A stretch of 64,000 bases of DNA from Methylococcus sp. Mc7 (GTDB taxonomy: Bacteria; Pseudomonadota; Gammaproteobacteria; Methylococcales; Methylococcaceae). The stretch is from NCBI RefSeq assembly GCF_019285515.1, contig NZ_CP079095.1, positions 868,001 to 932,000 on the forward strand, written 5' to 3'. Of the stretch, positions 43,649-54,593 are shown piece by piece. Positions within the stretch are counted from its first letter, which is position 1, and the number at the start of each line of letters is the position of its first letter. A program made the translations under genes and the position numbers. The notes beneath the pieces are model-generated. The model saw nothing but the letters and a program-made list of their open reading frames with translations, was not told the origin of the DNA and searched no databases.

Positions 43649-45508
43649 TTACGGCAGAGTGAACACCGTGAACACGCCGCCCAGCTTGGTGTGGCTGCTC
43701 AGGCCCTTGTAGGCGCCCACCGCGCCCAGGCCTTCGGTGTCGCCTTCCAGGCCGGCCGCCATGCCCACACCGGCCCAGCCGCCGATGCCGGACAGCACGC
43801 CGAGGTACTGCTTGCCGTTGTAGGTCCAGGTGCTGACGTTGCCGATGATGCCCGACGGCGTCTTGAACCGGTACAGTTCTTCGCCGGTCTTGGCGTCACG
43901 CACCTTCAGATAGCCTTCCAGGGTGCCGTAGATCACGATGTCGCCAGCGGTCGAAACCATGCCGCTCCACAGCGAGAACGGCTCGTCGATCTGCCAGACG
44001 ATGGTACCGGTCGTCGGATCCCAGGCGGTGAAGGAACCCATGTGGTTGCTCGACTCCTTCTCGCCGGTCTTCACGTTGGCCTTGGCCGGGAAGATGTTCA
44101 GCGTAGCGCCGACATACGGCTGGCCCGCGGTGTATTCGACCTCGAACGGCTCATAGTTCATGCAGGTATGGTTACCCGGAATGTAGATGAGCTTGGTCCG
44201 CGGCGAATAGGTCACCGGCGGCTCGTTCTTGGCGCCCATTGCGGAGGGGCAGATGCCTTTGGTGTCGACATCCACACCGCCGTGCTGGGTGGAATACTTC
44301 GGATTGACCTGCGGACGGCCGGTCTTCATGTCGACGTGAGTCGCCCAGTTGACGGCCTTGTCGAACTTCTCGGCCACCAGCAGCTCGCCGGTGACGCGGT
44401 CCAGGGTGTAGCCGAAGCCGTTACGGTCGAAGTGGGTCAGCAGCTTGGAGTGCTTGGAACCGTCCTTCGCGGTCATTTCCTGGTCGACCAGCATCATTTC
44501 GTTGATGCCGTCATAGTCCCATTCGTCGTGCGGGGTCATCTGGTAGACCCACTTGGCTTCGCCGGTATCGGCGTCGCGGGCCCAGATGGTCATCGACCAC
44601 TTGTTGTCGCCGGGGCGCTGCACCGGGTTCCAGGTGCTCGGGTTGCCCGAACCGTAGTAGACCAGGTTCAGGTCCGGATCGTAGCTGTACCAGCCCCAGG
44701 TGGTGCCGCCGCCGATCTTCCACTGGTCGCCCTGCCAGGTCTTCAGCGAGGAATCCTTGCCGACCGGAGCCATCTTGCCGTCGGTCCAGGTCATGGTGTG
44801 CTCGGGATCCAGGCCGACTTCGTCGTCCGGGCCCATGCTGTACTTCTTCCACGCCAAGGTGCCGTCCTTGATGTTGTAAGCAGCCAGGAAGCCGCGCACG
44901 CCGAATTCACCGCCGGAGATGCCCGTCAGGACCTTGTCCTTGACGACCAGGGGGGCGTTGGTGGCGGTCATGCCGGTCTTCGGATCGCCGTTCTTGACTT
45001 TCCAGACGATCTTGCCGGTCTTGGCGTCGAGGGCCACCAGGGTGGCGTCGCCTTGGGCCAGGAAGACCTTGCCGTCGCCGTACGCCAGACCGCGGTTGAC
45101 GACGTCGCAGCACATCACGGAGATGACCTGAGACTGATCGGTGCCCTTGTCGGGGGCGTAGACGTATTCCCAGATCACGGACTGGGTCGCCTGATCCAAG
45201 GCATAGACCTTGTGGGGATACCCGGTGTGAATGTAGATCACGTCGTTGACGACGAGCGGACCGCCTTCATGGCCGCGCAGCATACCGGTGGAGAACGTCC
45301 AGACCGGCTGCAGGTGCTTGGCGTTCTTGAAGTTGATCTGGTCCAGCGTGCTGTAACGCGTGCCCGCGTAGTCGCCACCCCAAGTCGCAAAGTTCTTCGG
45401 ATCCTTGGTGAGTGCTTCCACTTCGGCGTTCGCGAAAGAGACCCCGGGTACTGCCAGCAACGATGCTATGGAACTTGCGATGAGCCAGCTTTTCACGGGT
45501 TTTTTCAT
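43649..45508 (-). CDS. xoxF: Lanthanide-dependent methanol dehydrogenase XoxF
   Basis: XoxF is the periplasmic PQQ enzyme that oxidises methanol (and can go to formate in some species) with a rare-earth ion. The 619-residue precursor has a signal peptide ([20 protein letters not shown]) and an eight-bladed propeller. The ring-forming adjacent Cys pair is in [14 protein letters not shown]. The diagnostic site is [13 protein letters not shown]: the second Asp of DYDG (precursor residue 333) replaces the Ala of MxaF and is the extra ligand for the lanthanide. A strong RBS (AGGAGG) precedes ATG 45508. The frame extends upstream without conserved sequence. Confidence 0.97.
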   Translation of the reverse strand: MKKPVKSWLIASSIASLLAVPGVSFANAEVEALTKDPKNFATWGGDYAGTRYSTLDQINFKNAKHLQPVWTFSTGMLRGHEGGPLVVNDVIYIHTGYPHKVYALDQATQSVIWEYVYAPDKGTDQSQVISVMCCDVVNRGLAYGDGKVFLAQGDATLVALDAKTGKIVWKVKNGDPKTGMTATNAPLVVKDKVLTGISGGEFGVRGFLAAYNIKDGTLAWKKYSMGPDDEVGLDPEHTMTWTDGKMAPVGKDSSLKTWQGDQWKIGGGTTWGWYSYDPDLNLVYYGSGNPSTWNPVQRPGDNKWSMTIWARDADTGEAKWVYQMTPHDEWDYDGINEMMLVDQEMTAKDGSKHSKLLTHFDRNGFGYTLDRVTGELLVAEKFDKAVNWATHVDMKTGRPQVNPKYSTQHGGVDVDTKGICPSAMGAKNEPPVTYSPRTKLIYIPGNHTCMNYEPFEVEYTAGQPYVGATLNIFPAKANVKTGEKESSNHMGSFTAWDPTTGTIVWQIDEPFSLWSGMVSTAGDIVIYGTLEGYLKVRDAKTGEELYRFKTPSGIIGNVSTWTYNGKQYLGVLSGIGGWAGVGMAAGLEGDTEGLGAVGAYKGLSSHTKLGGVFTVFTLP

Positions 45509-45875
45509 CTTGTTTCCTCCTGGTATCTGCGTCCGCAGAATACGTCTTGTTAGTGAAAAAATTTCCGAAAACTCTAGGGAGGACGGCGGCCGGTATCGCC
45601 GGAATTTTTCCCGGTAAAAGGCATGAAAATGCCCCGTCCAGCCCGTCTGGACGCGTAAGGTGAAGGATTTCGCCATAAAAGTCAACCTGAAGACAGGGCC
45701 GGGAAATGCGCCCGGAAGCCGCGTCTTTCGTGGGTTCGACCCGCAACCAGGCCGGGCGGAGCGCGTCAATTCGCCACGCCCGGCCGAAAGCGGGACGGTT
45801 GAACATCGCGGCGCCGAAGGGGACAATGCCCTAACGTTATTCTCAGGTATTTTCCCCCCTTCCGAGGACACCCCA
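45509..45875. promoter_or_regulatory. Divergent regulatory region between xoxF and the metallo-hydrolase gene
   Basis: The 367-bp gap holds the xoxF leader, the strong AGGAGG RBS of xoxF and CGAGGA before the metallo-hydrolase start. AT-rich DNA near 45540-45580 could hold promoter elements. I see no clear -35/-10 pair. Reading frames across it are shadows. Confidence 0.4.
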
Positions 45876-46808
45876 GTGCCCCCCCGTTTCGCCCGAACCG
45901 CCGGAGCGGCCATCTGCGGCCTCTGGTGGGGCTTGGCCGCCGCCCGGCCGGACCTCGATCTGCGTGAAGTCGCGCAAGGCATTTTCGTCCATCAGGGCCG
46001 GCACGAGCTGCCCGACACGCACAACCGGGGGGAAATCGCCAACATCGGCTTCATCGCGGGCGAACGCTGCGTCGCCGTGGTCGACAGCGGCGGAAGCCCC
46101 GAACAGGGCCGGGCGCTGAAAGCCGCGATCGCCGCCCGCACCCCGCTGCCCGTGTGTTACGTGATCAACACCCACGTCCACCCCGACCATATTTACGGCA
46201 ACCGCGCCTTCAAGGCGCCCGGCGTATCGTTCATCGGCCATCACAAGCTCGCTCAGGCGATGGCGACGCGGGCGCCGTACTACATCGAAAAGGCTGCACG
46301 GGACCTGGGCTACACGCTGACCGCCGAGGACTTCGTGCCGCCGGACCGGCCGGTGCGGGAAAGGATGGAACTCGACCTCGGCAACCGAACGCTCAGTCTC
46401 ACCGCCCATGGCCCCGCGCATACCGACAACGACCTGAGCGTCTATGATGCCAAGACCGGGACGTTATGGGCGGCCGACCTCCTGTTCATGGGGCACCTGC
46501 CGGTGGTGGACGGCAGCCTGACCGGCTGGCTGAAGGAGATCGACCACCTCAAAGCCGTGCCGGCCAGACTGGCCGTCCCCGGCCACGGCCCGGCGGTCAG
46601 CGACTGGCCCCAGGCCATCGCCGCCGAGGAGCGCTATCTCAACGGTCTCGCGACCGAGGTCCGCGCCGCGATCAAACAGCACAGGACGATGGAACAGGCC
46701 ATGGAAAGCGTGGGGACTTCGATGCGGGGCGAGTGGCGACTGTTCGACGAATTCAACAAGAGGAACGTCTCCACGGCGTTCGCCGCGCTGGAATGGGAAG
46801 ACGACTAA
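45876..46808 (+). CDS. Quinoprotein-associated metallo-beta-lactamase-fold hydrolase
   Basis: The 310-residue protein has the metallo-beta-lactamase motif [11 protein letters not shown] near residue 99, [13 protein letters not shown], the bridging Asp in [15 protein letters not shown] and VPGHGPAV, so it should bind two zinc ions. A short signal ([20 protein letters not shown]) leads to the periplasm. I place it in the SoxH-like family of zinc metallohydrolases found next to PQQ enzymes with a SoxYZ-like carrier, as here. GTG 45876 with CGAGGA is preferred to a longer upstream frame. The reaction is not known. Confidence 0.85.
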   Translation: MPPRFARTAGAAICGLWWGLAAARPDLDLREVAQGIFVHQGRHELPDTHNRGEIANIGFIAGERCVAVVDSGGSPEQGRALKAAIAARTPLPVCYVINTHVHPDHIYGNRAFKAPGVSFIGHHKLAQAMATRAPYYIEKAARDLGYTLTAEDFVPPDRPVRERMELDLGNRTLSLTAHGPAHTDNDLSVYDAKTGTLWAADLLFMGHLPVVDGSLTGWLKEIDHLKAVPARLAVPGHGPAVSDWPQAIAAEERYLNGLATEVRAAIKQHRTMEQAMESVGTSMRGEWRLFDEFNKRNVSTAFAALEWEDD

Positions 46809-46848
46809 CAGTATTCTCTAATAATAAAACCCACCCGGAGGTCATCAC

Positions 46849-47661
46849 ATGCAAGCTGGAATCGCCCCGCGTATTTGGCTCCTATTGGCAGGAATCGTTC
46901 TCTCCGCCCTGGCACAGGCGGCGGACCCGCAAGACGAAGGCGCATGGACAAGCGCGCTGCGGACTCAATATTTCGGCGACGAGCCGATCGAAGAAGGCAA
47001 CGGCGTCATCGAGCTGACGGCGCCCTACCGCGCCGAGGACCCCGCCCTGGTTCCGCTCCAGATCACGAGCAAGATCCCGCAGACGCCGGAGAAATACATC
47101 AGACGCATCACCCTGATCATCGACAACAATCCGGTGCCCTTCGCGGCGTCCTTCGACCTCACCCCGGCCAGCGGCAAAGCCGATCTGGCAATGCGGGTCC
47201 GCGTCAACTCCTATACCTACGTCCGCGCCATCGCCGAGACCAGCGACGGCAAGCTTTATATGAGCAAGGCCTTCGTCAAGGCCAGCGGCGGCTGTTCGGC
47301 CCCCCTGGGCGCCGACCTCGATGCCGCCATGGCGCGGCTGGGGAAGATGAAGTTCCGCATGGACGGCGACAAGGCCGCGCTGGGACAGGCCAACGCCGTC
47401 CAGCTCCTGGTCAGCCATCCGAACATCACCGGACTGCAGATGGACCAGATTTCGCGCCTGATCAAACCCGCGCATTACGTCGAGGAAGTCAAGGTGAGCT
47501 TCGACGGGACTCAGGTCCTGACCGCCAAGACGGACATCGCCATCAGCGCCGACCCCAATTTCCGCTTCTATTTCGTGCCGGACAAGGCGGGGGAACTCAA
47601 AGCGGAAATCCGCGACAACCTGGGGAAAACCTTTACCGCCAGCCAGACGGTCGCCGACTGA
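46849..47661 (+). CDS. Quinoprotein dehydrogenase-associated SoxYZ-like carrier
   Basis: The 270-residue protein has a signal peptide ([20 protein letters not shown]), an N-terminal SoxY-like domain ([40 protein letters not shown]), a Cys in [10 protein letters not shown] near residue 148 and a C-terminal SoxZ-like domain ([20 protein letters not shown]). In Sox systems a Cys on such a carrier holds a sulfur intermediate. Its presence beside XoxF is typical of the quinoprotein-relay gene set. RBS GGAGG at 46835. It is 40 bp after the hydrolase and ends exactly where the convergent glgX ends. Confidence 0.88.
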   Translation: MQAGIAPRIWLLLAGIVLSALAQAADPQDEGAWTSALRTQYFGDEPIEEGNGVIELTAPYRAEDPALVPLQITSKIPQTPEKYIRRITLIIDNNPVPFAASFDLTPASGKADLAMRVRVNSYTYVRAIAETSDGKLYMSKAFVKASGGCSAPLGADLDAAMARLGKMKFRMDGDKAALGQANAVQLLVSHPNITGLQMDQISRLIKPAHYVEEVKVSFDGTQVLTAKTDIAISADPNFRFYFVPDKAGELKAEIRDNLGKTFTASQTVAD

Positions 47662-49752
47662 TCAGGCACGGGCCGCGGCAGCCGCCGCGGCCCCTTCTAC
47701 CAGCACCACCAGGCTGCGGTCGGGGAGGAACAGACGCCGCTGGTCCGGCAGCGGACTCCCCCCTTCGAATTCGCAGGTGTCGCCAGGCGATTCCACGGCG
47801 GTATCCACCGCCTTGCTCCAGACTCCCCCGCGGAGCGTATCCGGCAGCCGGAAGCAGAGCCCCTCCGCCGTCGGATTGAACAGCAGGCAGAGCGGCTGCT
47901 CCTGCTCCCCCACCGCCCGAATGCAGCAGCCCAAGGCGGAATCGGTCTGCCAGTCCGGCTGGCCGCCGGCCGGATTGAACCAGTGGATGTCTTCCGGCCG
48001 GTAGAACCGCTCCCGCGAAAGCACCGGATGACGGGTTCGGAACGCGATCATCTTGCGGACGAACTCGAAGAACGGCCGGTTCTCCTCCAACAAGCGCCAG
48101 TCGAACCAGGAAATCTCGTTGTCCTGGCAATAGGCGTTGTTGTTCCCGAACTGCGTCCGGCAGAACTCGTCGCCGCCCAGGATCATGGGGACCCCACGGG
48201 ACAGCAGCAGCGAGGCCATGAAGTTCTTCATCTGGCGGCGGCGGATGGCGTTGATTTCATGATCGCCGCTCGGCCCTTCGCAGCCGTAATTGGCGCTGAA
48301 ATTGTGATCCGAGCCGTCCCGGTTGTCTTCCCCGTTCGCGGTGTTGTGCTTGCACGCGTAGCTGACCAGGTCGTTGAGCGTGAAGCCGTCGTGGCAGGTC
48401 ACGAAGTTGATGCTGTTCACCGGCGCCTTGCCGGAATGCTCGTAAATGTCCGCGCTGCCGCACAGGCGGCTGGCGAAGGCCCCCGCCATGCCCGAATCGC
48501 CGCGCCAGTAGCGGCGCACGTCGTCCCGGTACACGCCATTCCATTCGCACCATCGCTCGCCCGGGAAACGCCCCACCAGATAGGCGCCGCCGGCATCCCA
48601 GGCCTCGGCGATGAGCTTGACGTCGCGCAGGATGGGATCCTCGGCGATCAGTTCCAGCAGCGGCGGATTGGGCACCAGATGCCCGCTGCGGTCGCGCCCG
48701 AGGATCGAGGCCAGATCGAACCGGAAGCCGTCCACGTGCATCTCGACCACCCAGTACCGCAGGCAGTCCAAAATGTAGTTGCGCACCACCGGGTGATTGC
48801 AGTTGACGGTGTTGCCGCAGCCCGAATAGTTGCGGTAGCGTCGGCGGTCTTCTTCCAGCAGGTAATAGATGCTGTTGTCCAGGCCGCGGAAATTCAGGAT
48901 GGGACCGGTCTCATCCCCTTCCGCGGTATGGTTGAACACCACGTCGAGGAGGACCTCGATGTCGGCCTCGTGCAGGGCCTTGACCATGTGCTTGAACTCT
49001 TCCACCTGGCAGCCGGGGTAGGCGCCGGTTCCATAGCCCGCATGCGGCGCCTGGAAAGCGATGGTGTTGTAGCCCCAGTAATTCCGGAGCCTCTCGCCGG
49101 TGACGGGGTTGTAGCGGGTCACTTCGTAGGGGTTGAACGCCTGCAGCGGCATCAGCTCGAGCGCGGTGATACCGAGCTGCTTGAAATAGGGGATCTTGTC
49201 GATGACGCCGAGATAGGTGCCGGGACTCCGGACCGCCGACGAAGGATGAATGCTCAGACCCCGCACATGCGCCTCATAGATGACCAGCTCCGACCAGTGG
49301 TGCTTGAGCGGGCGGTCGTTGCCCCAGTCGAAATGGTCCGCCGTGATCAATGCCTTTGCGGCCACGCCCTCCGGCCCGCCGACCGCGGCCCCTGAAAACT
49401 CCCAATGCTCCGGCGTCACCAGGGCGGTGGCATAGGGGTCGAGCAGCACCGCCTGGGGGTCGAAACGATGGCCCAGATGCGGCTCATGCGGTCCGTCGAC
49501 CTGAAAGGCGTAAGCCAGGCCGCGGTGTGCGCCGTGCACCGCCACGTGCCAGATATCGCCGGTGCGGTGGTGATTGGGATCGAGATCGATGACCTGGTGA
49601 GGCTGGGCATGGCTCGGATCGGCGAACAGCAGCAGGCGGACCCGCGAGCCATGCCGGCTGAACAGGGAGAAATTGGCGTCCGTTCCCTGGAAATGAACCC
49701 CCAGGGGCAAGGGCGATCCCGTTGAATAATCGAATTTTGCAGGCACCGTCAT
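47662..49752 (-). CDS. glgX: Glycogen debranching enzyme GlgX
   Basis: GlgX cuts alpha-1,6 branches of glycogen after phosphorylase action. The 696-residue protein has an N-terminal carbohydrate-binding domain ([20 protein letters not shown]) and a GH13 barrel with [17 protein letters not shown], the nucleophile region [10 protein letters not shown], the acid/base [12 protein letters not shown] and [17 protein letters not shown] 49752 begins at the conserved start; the frame runs on to 49935 without support. Its C-terminus ends in an Ala run. It is convergent with the SoxYZ-like gene and divergent from pmoC. Confidence 0.94.
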   Translation of the reverse strand: MTVPAKFDYSTGSPLPLGVHFQGTDANFSLFSRHGSRVRLLLFADPSHAQPHQVIDLDPNHHRTGDIWHVAVHGAHRGLAYAFQVDGPHEPHLGHRFDPQAVLLDPYATALVTPEHWEFSGAAVGGPEGVAAKALITADHFDWGNDRPLKHHWSELVIYEAHVRGLSIHPSSAVRSPGTYLGVIDKIPYFKQLGITALELMPLQAFNPYEVTRYNPVTGERLRNYWGYNTIAFQAPHAGYGTGAYPGCQVEEFKHMVKALHEADIEVLLDVVFNHTAEGDETGPILNFRGLDNSIYYLLEEDRRRYRNYSGCGNTVNCNHPVVRNYILDCLRYWVVEMHVDGFRFDLASILGRDRSGHLVPNPPLLELIAEDPILRDVKLIAEAWDAGGAYLVGRFPGERWCEWNGVYRDDVRRYWRGDSGMAGAFASRLCGSADIYEHSGKAPVNSINFVTCHDGFTLNDLVSYACKHNTANGEDNRDGSDHNFSANYGCEGPSGDHEINAIRRRQMKNFMASLLLSRGVPMILGGDEFCRTQFGNNNAYCQDNEISWFDWRLLEENRPFFEFVRKMIAFRTRHPVLSRERFYRPEDIHWFNPAGGQPDWQTDSALGCCIRAVGEQEQPLCLLFNPTAEGLCFRLPDTLRGGVWSKAVDTAVESPGDTCEFEGGSPLPDQRRLFLPDRSLVVLVEGAAAAAAARA

Positions 49753-49972
49753 CGCAGCCGGACCTCGACCCGGACCGATCTTGAAAGACAAAGAAACGCG
49801 GCGAGCCGGAAGTGTATCATTAACTTTCCGCATGCCGGTTCCAGCCGCCGGGCAATCTTCCCGGAACGGCGATCGGGAATTTTTTCCGCCGGCGCCGGTC
49901 TTACCCACTGCCACAGCCGCCAAAAGAGTGGGCATGATGGCGTCAAACCAACACCAACTCAGGAGAAATCAG

Positions 49973-50734
49973 ATGGCTACAACAACCGTGGGCGGCATCG
50001 CCGCCGCCGACCGGCCGCTACTGGACAAGAAGTGGCTGGTTTTCGCGATTGCTATCTATACCGTGTTCTACATGTGGGTGCGCTGGTACGAAGGCGTCTA
50101 CGGCTGGTCCGCCGGCCTGGACTCGTTCGCGCCGGAGTTCGAAACCTACTGGATGAACTTCCTGTACACCGAGATCGTCCTGGAAATCGTGACGGCTTCG
50201 ATCCTGTGGGGTTACCTCTGGAAGACCCGCGACCGCAACCTGGCCGCGCTGACCCCGCGTGAAGAGCTGCGCCGCAACTTCACCCACCTGACCTGGCTGG
50301 TGGCCTACGCCTGGGCCCTCTACTGGGGCGCTTCCTACTTCACCGAGCAGGACGGCACCTGGCATCAGACGATCGTGCGCGACACCGACTTCACCCCGTC
50401 GCACATCATCGAGTTCTATCTGAGCTACCCGATCTACATCATCACCGGCTTTGCGGCGTTCATCTATGCCAAGACGCGTCTGCCGTTCTTCGCGAAGGGC
50501 ATTTCGCTGCCGTACCTGGTGCTGGTGGTGGGTCCGTTCATGATTCTGCCGAACGTGGGTCTGAACGAATGGGGCCACACCTTCTGGTTCATGGAAGAGC
50601 TGTTCGTGGCGCCGCTGCACTACGGCTTCGTGATCTTCGGCTGGCTGGCGCTGGCCGTCATGGGCACGCTGACCCAGACCTTCTACAGCTTCTCGCATCT
50701 GTTCGAACGCGAACTGTGCCCGGACATCCGCTGA
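49973..50734 (+). CDS. pmoC: Orphan particulate methane monooxygenase subunit C
   Basis: PmoC is an integral subunit of the copper enzyme that converts methane to methanol. The 253-residue protein has six transmembrane segments and the residues of the CuC/CuD region: Asp127 and His131 in EQDGTWHQTI and His144 in FTPSHIIEFY (Asp156/His160/His173 in M. capsulatus numbering). It stands alone with a terminator just after it and no pmoA or pmoB, like pmoC3 of M. capsulatus, which is also close to xoxF. The C-terminus SHLFERELCPDIR differs from the operon copies, which from memory end near AQGGLGQSLCEAVDEG. RBS AGGAG precedes ATG 49973. Confidence 0.96.
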   Translation: MATTTVGGIAAADRPLLDKKWLVFAIAIYTVFYMWVRWYEGVYGWSAGLDSFAPEFETYWMNFLYTEIVLEIVTASILWGYLWKTRDRNLAALTPREELRRNFTHLTWLVAYAWALYWGASYFTEQDGTWHQTIVRDTDFTPSHIIEFYLSYPIYIITGFAAFIYAKTRLPFFAKGISLPYLVLVVGPFMILPNVGLNEWGHTFWFMEELFVAPLHYGFVIFGWLALAVMGTLTQTFYSFSHLFERELCPDIR

Positions 50735-50797
50735 TGCCGGCGTGAATCCCTCCGGGCAACCGCCTCGTGAGGGATTCGGGGAAACTGAAAGACCAAG

Positions 50798-50840
50798 GAG
50801 CCGCTGTCCGGGCCTCGAGGCTCGGACGGCGGCTCTTTTT
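50798..50840 (+). terminator. Terminator after pmoC
   Basis: GAGCCGC (50798-50804) pairs with GCGGCTC (50829-50835), extended inward by GTCCG/CGGAC, and is followed by TTTTT. It confirms that pmoC is a single-gene transcript. Confidence 0.88.
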
Positions 50841-51017
50841 GATTTCCGGACTCGCCACCGCCGGCCGTGAGCGAAGCCGAACGCTCGGCCAGCCATCATT
50901 TACATGACTATCGCCTCATTGTTACGATCGCATTTCAATGCCCCGCGGCGCTTATCGGCCAGCCGTTCCGCGAACGCGCGACGACGCAGGCCGATTCCGC
51001 TCAGAAATCGCACCGGG

Positions 51018-51275
51018 ATGAAAAAACAAGAAAAAAAACAAGCCGCCCTGCGATGGGGGAAAGCCGTGATCGGGGGGCGCTGGGGCCTGGTGGCCTGGGG
51101 CCTCTCCGGCGCCAGCGCCATGGCGGTGGCCGTGTGGGGACTGCAAACCGTGGCCATCCCGCTCATCATGCTGAAGACCGCCTCCTGGGGAATCTGGGGT
51201 ATCGGGGTCTTCAAGGAATCCCGGGACAATCTCAGACTGGGACGCGAGGGCAAATCCGACCCGCCGCGGCGCTGA
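51018..51275 (+). CDS. Small membrane protein of unknown function
   Basis: The 85-residue frame has a Lys-rich start (MKKQEKKQAALRWGKAV) and two hydrophobic helices (LVAWGLSGASAMAVAVWGLQ and TVAIPLIMLKTASWGIWGIG), then a charged tail. Upstream in-frame starts (50904) exist. RBS is weak. Length and composition are plausible for a small membrane protein, but I have no family for it. Confidence 0.45.
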   Translation: MKKQEKKQAALRWGKAVIGGRWGLVAWGLSGASAMAVAVWGLQTVAIPLIMLKTASWGIWGIGVFKESRDNLRLGREGKSDPPRR

Positions 51276-51355
51276 CCCGCGCCGTTGTCCCTTCAAGCTG
51301 GCGGCGGCCTCGCCCGATCCGCTAGACTAGCCACCCCACTCAGGTCCTCGGCATC

Positions 51356-53488
51356 ATGCAGCAAGCACGGGACATCTTCTCGTACCGAAAATTCTGGGCC
51401 GCCCGCTTCGGCATAGCCCCGCAACTGCCGTTGACACGCGCCGAGATGGAGCGGCTCGGCTGGGACTCCTGCGACGTGGTCCTGGTCACGGGAGATGCCT
51501 ACGTCGACCACCCCAGCTTCGGCATGGCGTTGATCGGTCGCCTTTTAGAAGCCCAGGGCTTCCGGGTCGGCATCCTGGCCCAGCCGGACTGGCACTCGGC
51601 CGAGCCTTTCAAGGAATTCGGACGTCCCAACCTGTTCTTCGGCGTGACCGGCGGCAACATGGATTCCATGGTGAACCGCTACACCTCGGACCGCCGCATC
51701 CGCTCCAACGACGCCTACACCCCCCACGGCGCGGCCGACCGCCGCCCGGACCGCTGCGTGCTGGTCTATGCCCAGCGCTGTCGCGAAGCCTGCAAGGACG
51801 TGCCGATCGTGCTGGGCGGCATCGAAGCCAGCCTGCGCCGTGTGGCCCATTACGACTACTGGTCGGACAAGGTCCGGCGTTCGGTGCTGGTCGACGCCAA
51901 GGCCGACCTCCTGGTCTACGGCAACGGCGAACGCCAGGTGGTCGAGATCGCCCACCGGCTCGCCACCGGCGAATCGGTCGCCGAACTCACGGACATTCGG
52001 GGCACGGCCTTCGTCCGCCGTACCCCCGCCGTCGACTGGCGCGAAATCGACTCCACCCATATCGACCGGCCAGGCGCGATCACGGCCGCTCCCAACCCCT
52101 ATCAGGAAACCCCTGCCGGCTGCGACTCCCCGGCGAAGGAGCCCGCCGCGGTACTTCACTTTACCCGCCCCGCCCGCGGCCATGGCAAAACGGTGATCCG
52201 CTTGCCGGATTTCGATGCGGTGCGCGACGATCCGGTGCTGTACGCCCATGCCTCGCGGGTGCTGCACCAGGAGACCAACCCGCACAATGCCCGCGCCCTG
52301 GTCCAGCGCCACGGGAGCGGCGACGTCTGGCTGAATCCGCCGGCGCTGCCGCTGACCACCAGGGAAATGGACCGGGTCTACGGCCTGCCCTACAGCCGCC
52401 TGCCCCACCGCCGCTACGCCGACGCCCGCATCCCGGCCTTCGAGATGATCCAGCATTCGGTGACCATCATGCGCGGCTGCTTCGGCGGCTGCACCTTCTG
52501 CTCCATCACCGAGCACGAAGGGCGGATCATCCAGAGCCGCTCGGAAGATTCCATCATCCGCGAGGTCGAGGCCATCCGCGACACCTCCCCGGCCTTCACC
52601 GGCGTGATCTCCGATCTGGGCGGGCCGACGGCCAACATGTACCGGCTGGCCTGCAAGAGCCGCGAGATCGAGGCGAGCTGCCGCCGGCCGTCCTGCGTCT
52701 ATCCCGGCATCTGCAAGAACCTCGGCACCGACCACGGCCCGCTGATCCGCCTGTACCGCCGCGCCCGCCAGCTCCCCGGCATCAAGAAGATCCTGATCGG
52801 CTCGGGGCTCCGCTACGACCTGGCCGTCAAATCGCCGGAATACGTCAAGGAACTGGTGACCCATCACGTCGGCGGCTATCTCAAGATCGCGCCCGAGCAT
52901 ACCGAGCCGGGGCCGCTTTCCAAGATGATGAAGCCGGGGATAGGCACCTATGACCGCTTCAAGGCGATGTTCGACCAATACTCGCGCGAGGCGGGGAAAG
53001 AGCAGTACCTCATCCCCTATTTCATCGCCGCCCATCCCGGCACCACCGACGAGGACATGCTGAACCTGGCGCTGTGGCTCAAGAAGAACGGCTTTCGCGC
53101 CGACCAGGTGCAGGCCTTCCTGCCCTCGCCCATGGCAGTGGCCACGGCCATGTACCACAGCCGCAAGAACCCGCTGCACCGGATCACGCGCACCAGCGAA
53201 ACCGTCGAAACGCCCCGGAAACTCACTCAACGCCGGCTGCACAAGGCCTTTCTGCGCTACCACGATCCGGAGAACTGGCCGCTCCTGCGGGAGGCCCTGA
53301 AGCGGATGGGCCGCGCCGACCTGATCGGCAACGGCAAGCACCATCTGATCCCGGCCTGGCAACCGCAGGGGATGGGCACGGCCAAAGCCGGAGCGAGCCC
53401 GAAAGCCACTTCATTCCGAACCCAGCACACCGGATTGCCGCCGCAAGGCAGAAAGCCGGCGCTCCGCAAATTGCGAAAAGGAGCGTAG
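51356..53488 (+). CDS. YgiQ-family radical SAM protein
   Basis: The 710-residue protein has an N-terminal DUF3362/cobalamin-like region with [20 protein letters not shown] and [20 protein letters not shown], and a radical SAM domain with the cluster motif [16 protein letters not shown] (Cx3Cx2C) near residue 375. C-terminal elements include [20 protein letters not shown] and [18 protein letters not shown]. All are hallmarks of YgiQ (UPF0313). Its reaction is unknown. It follows a short intergenic gap and precedes a membrane-protein gene. Confidence 0.92.
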   Translation: MQQARDIFSYRKFWAARFGIAPQLPLTRAEMERLGWDSCDVVLVTGDAYVDHPSFGMALIGRLLEAQGFRVGILAQPDWHSAEPFKEFGRPNLFFGVTGGNMDSMVNRYTSDRRIRSNDAYTPHGAADRRPDRCVLVYAQRCREACKDVPIVLGGIEASLRRVAHYDYWSDKVRRSVLVDAKADLLVYGNGERQVVEIAHRLATGESVAELTDIRGTAFVRRTPAVDWREIDSTHIDRPGAITAAPNPYQETPAGCDSPAKEPAAVLHFTRPARGHGKTVIRLPDFDAVRDDPVLYAHASRVLHQETNPHNARALVQRHGSGDVWLNPPALPLTTREMDRVYGLPYSRLPHRRYADARIPAFEMIQHSVTIMRGCFGGCTFCSITEHEGRIIQSRSEDSIIREVEAIRDTSPAFTGVISDLGGPTANMYRLACKSREIEASCRRPSCVYPGICKNLGTDHGPLIRLYRRARQLPGIKKILIGSGLRYDLAVKSPEYVKELVTHHVGGYLKIAPEHTEPGPLSKMMKPGIGTYDRFKAMFDQYSREAGKEQYLIPYFIAAHPGTTDEDMLNLALWLKKNGFRADQVQAFLPSPMAVATAMYHSRKNPLHRITRTSETVETPRKLTQRRLHKAFLRYHDPENWPLLREALKRMGRADLIGNGKHHLIPAWQPQGMGTAKAGASPKATSFRTQHTGLPPQGRKPALRKLRKGA

Positions 53489-53539
53489 CTGAGCCCCCAA
53501 GCCTGAATTTCAAGCCAAAAAAAGAAGAGGTCATCCGTC

Positions 53540-54448
53540 ATGTGGGATTTCAATCTGCTTTCGGCCACCCGCACCCTCGAGAAGAGCATGGCCTTCGTGC
53601 TCCATCGCTGGCTCATCTACCTCGGCGTGGGCCTGGCCTACATCTTCGGCGCGATCATCGGCGCGGGCACGACCATCGGCGTCGGCTCGCTCAGTTCCAA
53701 TCCGACCGCATTCGCCGCCGCCGGCGCCTGGATCGGCATGGGCGTCGTCGGCTGGATCCTGTACAAGTTCCGCAACGGCTTCCTGACCGGCGTTCAGGCC
53801 CGCAACGCCGCACTGCTCGGCGCGGAAGCGCTGAAGCAGCCCATTCCGAAGGGCAAGGGGCAGATCGACTACGCCCGCAGCCGGGTCGCCGAACGCTTTC
53901 CCGCCCCACGAGAGCTAAACTCCGTTCTCGCTGCAATGCGCACCGTGCTGTTCGCCTTGCCCGGCTGGCGGGAAACGCCACCGCAAACCCAGCCGCAACG
54001 CTGGCTGCTCCAGGCGAAGGGCCTGCTTGCAACCACCGAGACGCTGACCCTGCTCGGCTATCACTTCGCCCATCCGGCAAACGGCCTTCGCCAGTCGGCA
54101 AGGGAAGGCCTGCTCATCCTGGCCGCGCATTTCCCGAAGATCCTGCGCAACCGGCTGTACCTGTTCGGCTTCGGCTGGCTGGGGTGTTTCGCGACCTTCC
54201 CGGTCCTGCTGGCGGCGGTCCAGGGCATTCTCGCGAACCTTCCGCTCGATCCCGGCATCTGGCCCTATGTGTTCGCCTTCCTGTTGGCCTGGACCATCAA
54301 GGCCGCTTTTCTGGATGCGATCGCCCTGGCCGCCATGCTCGACTTCTTCCTGAAGCTTCCCGCGCCCGAAAACGGCGCCGAACTCGCCGAGGCCTTGGCG
54401 CGGGACTTCCCTGCATTCGCCGGGATCTGCGCCCAGGCGGAAACCTGA
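53540..54448 (+). CDS. Integral membrane protein of unknown function
   Basis: The 302-residue protein has four to six hydrophobic helices ([80 protein letters not shown]), with a cytoplasmic domain of about 95 residues between the first and second halves. The region [20 protein letters not shown] is distinctive. No family is recognised. ATG 53540 has GAGG ahead. It is 51 bp after the ygiQ-like gene and probably in its transcript. Confidence 0.72.
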   Translation: MWDFNLLSATRTLEKSMAFVLHRWLIYLGVGLAYIFGAIIGAGTTIGVGSLSSNPTAFAAAGAWIGMGVVGWILYKFRNGFLTGVQARNAALLGAEALKQPIPKGKGQIDYARSRVAERFPAPRELNSVLAAMRTVLFALPGWRETPPQTQPQRWLLQAKGLLATTETLTLLGYHFAHPANGLRQSAREGLLILAAHFPKILRNRLYLFGFGWLGCFATFPVLLAAVQGILANLPLDPGIWPYVFAFLLAWTIKAAFLDAIALAAMLDFFLKLPAPENGAELAEALARDFPAFAGICAQAET

Positions 54449-54535
54449 ACGGCCGCCGGCTCCGCGCATCGTTGGAATGAGGTTCGGCTTCCTCCCGCGG
54501 GGGCCTCACATCCGAAAGCCGCGGACACCCGCCGG

Positions 54536-54563
54536 TTTACATGGACAAAGAAAAGGTTATACT
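54536..54563 (+). promoter_or_regulatory. guaB: Sigma-70 type promoter of guaB
   Basis: TTTACA at 54536-54541 and TATACT at 54558-54563 are separated by 16 bp and each differs from consensus at one position. The guaB start codon is 30 bp after the -10 box, with RBS CCGGGAG between. Confidence 0.7.
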
Positions 54564-54593
54564 AATCAGTTTTTTACTTGCCGGGAGTATTCC

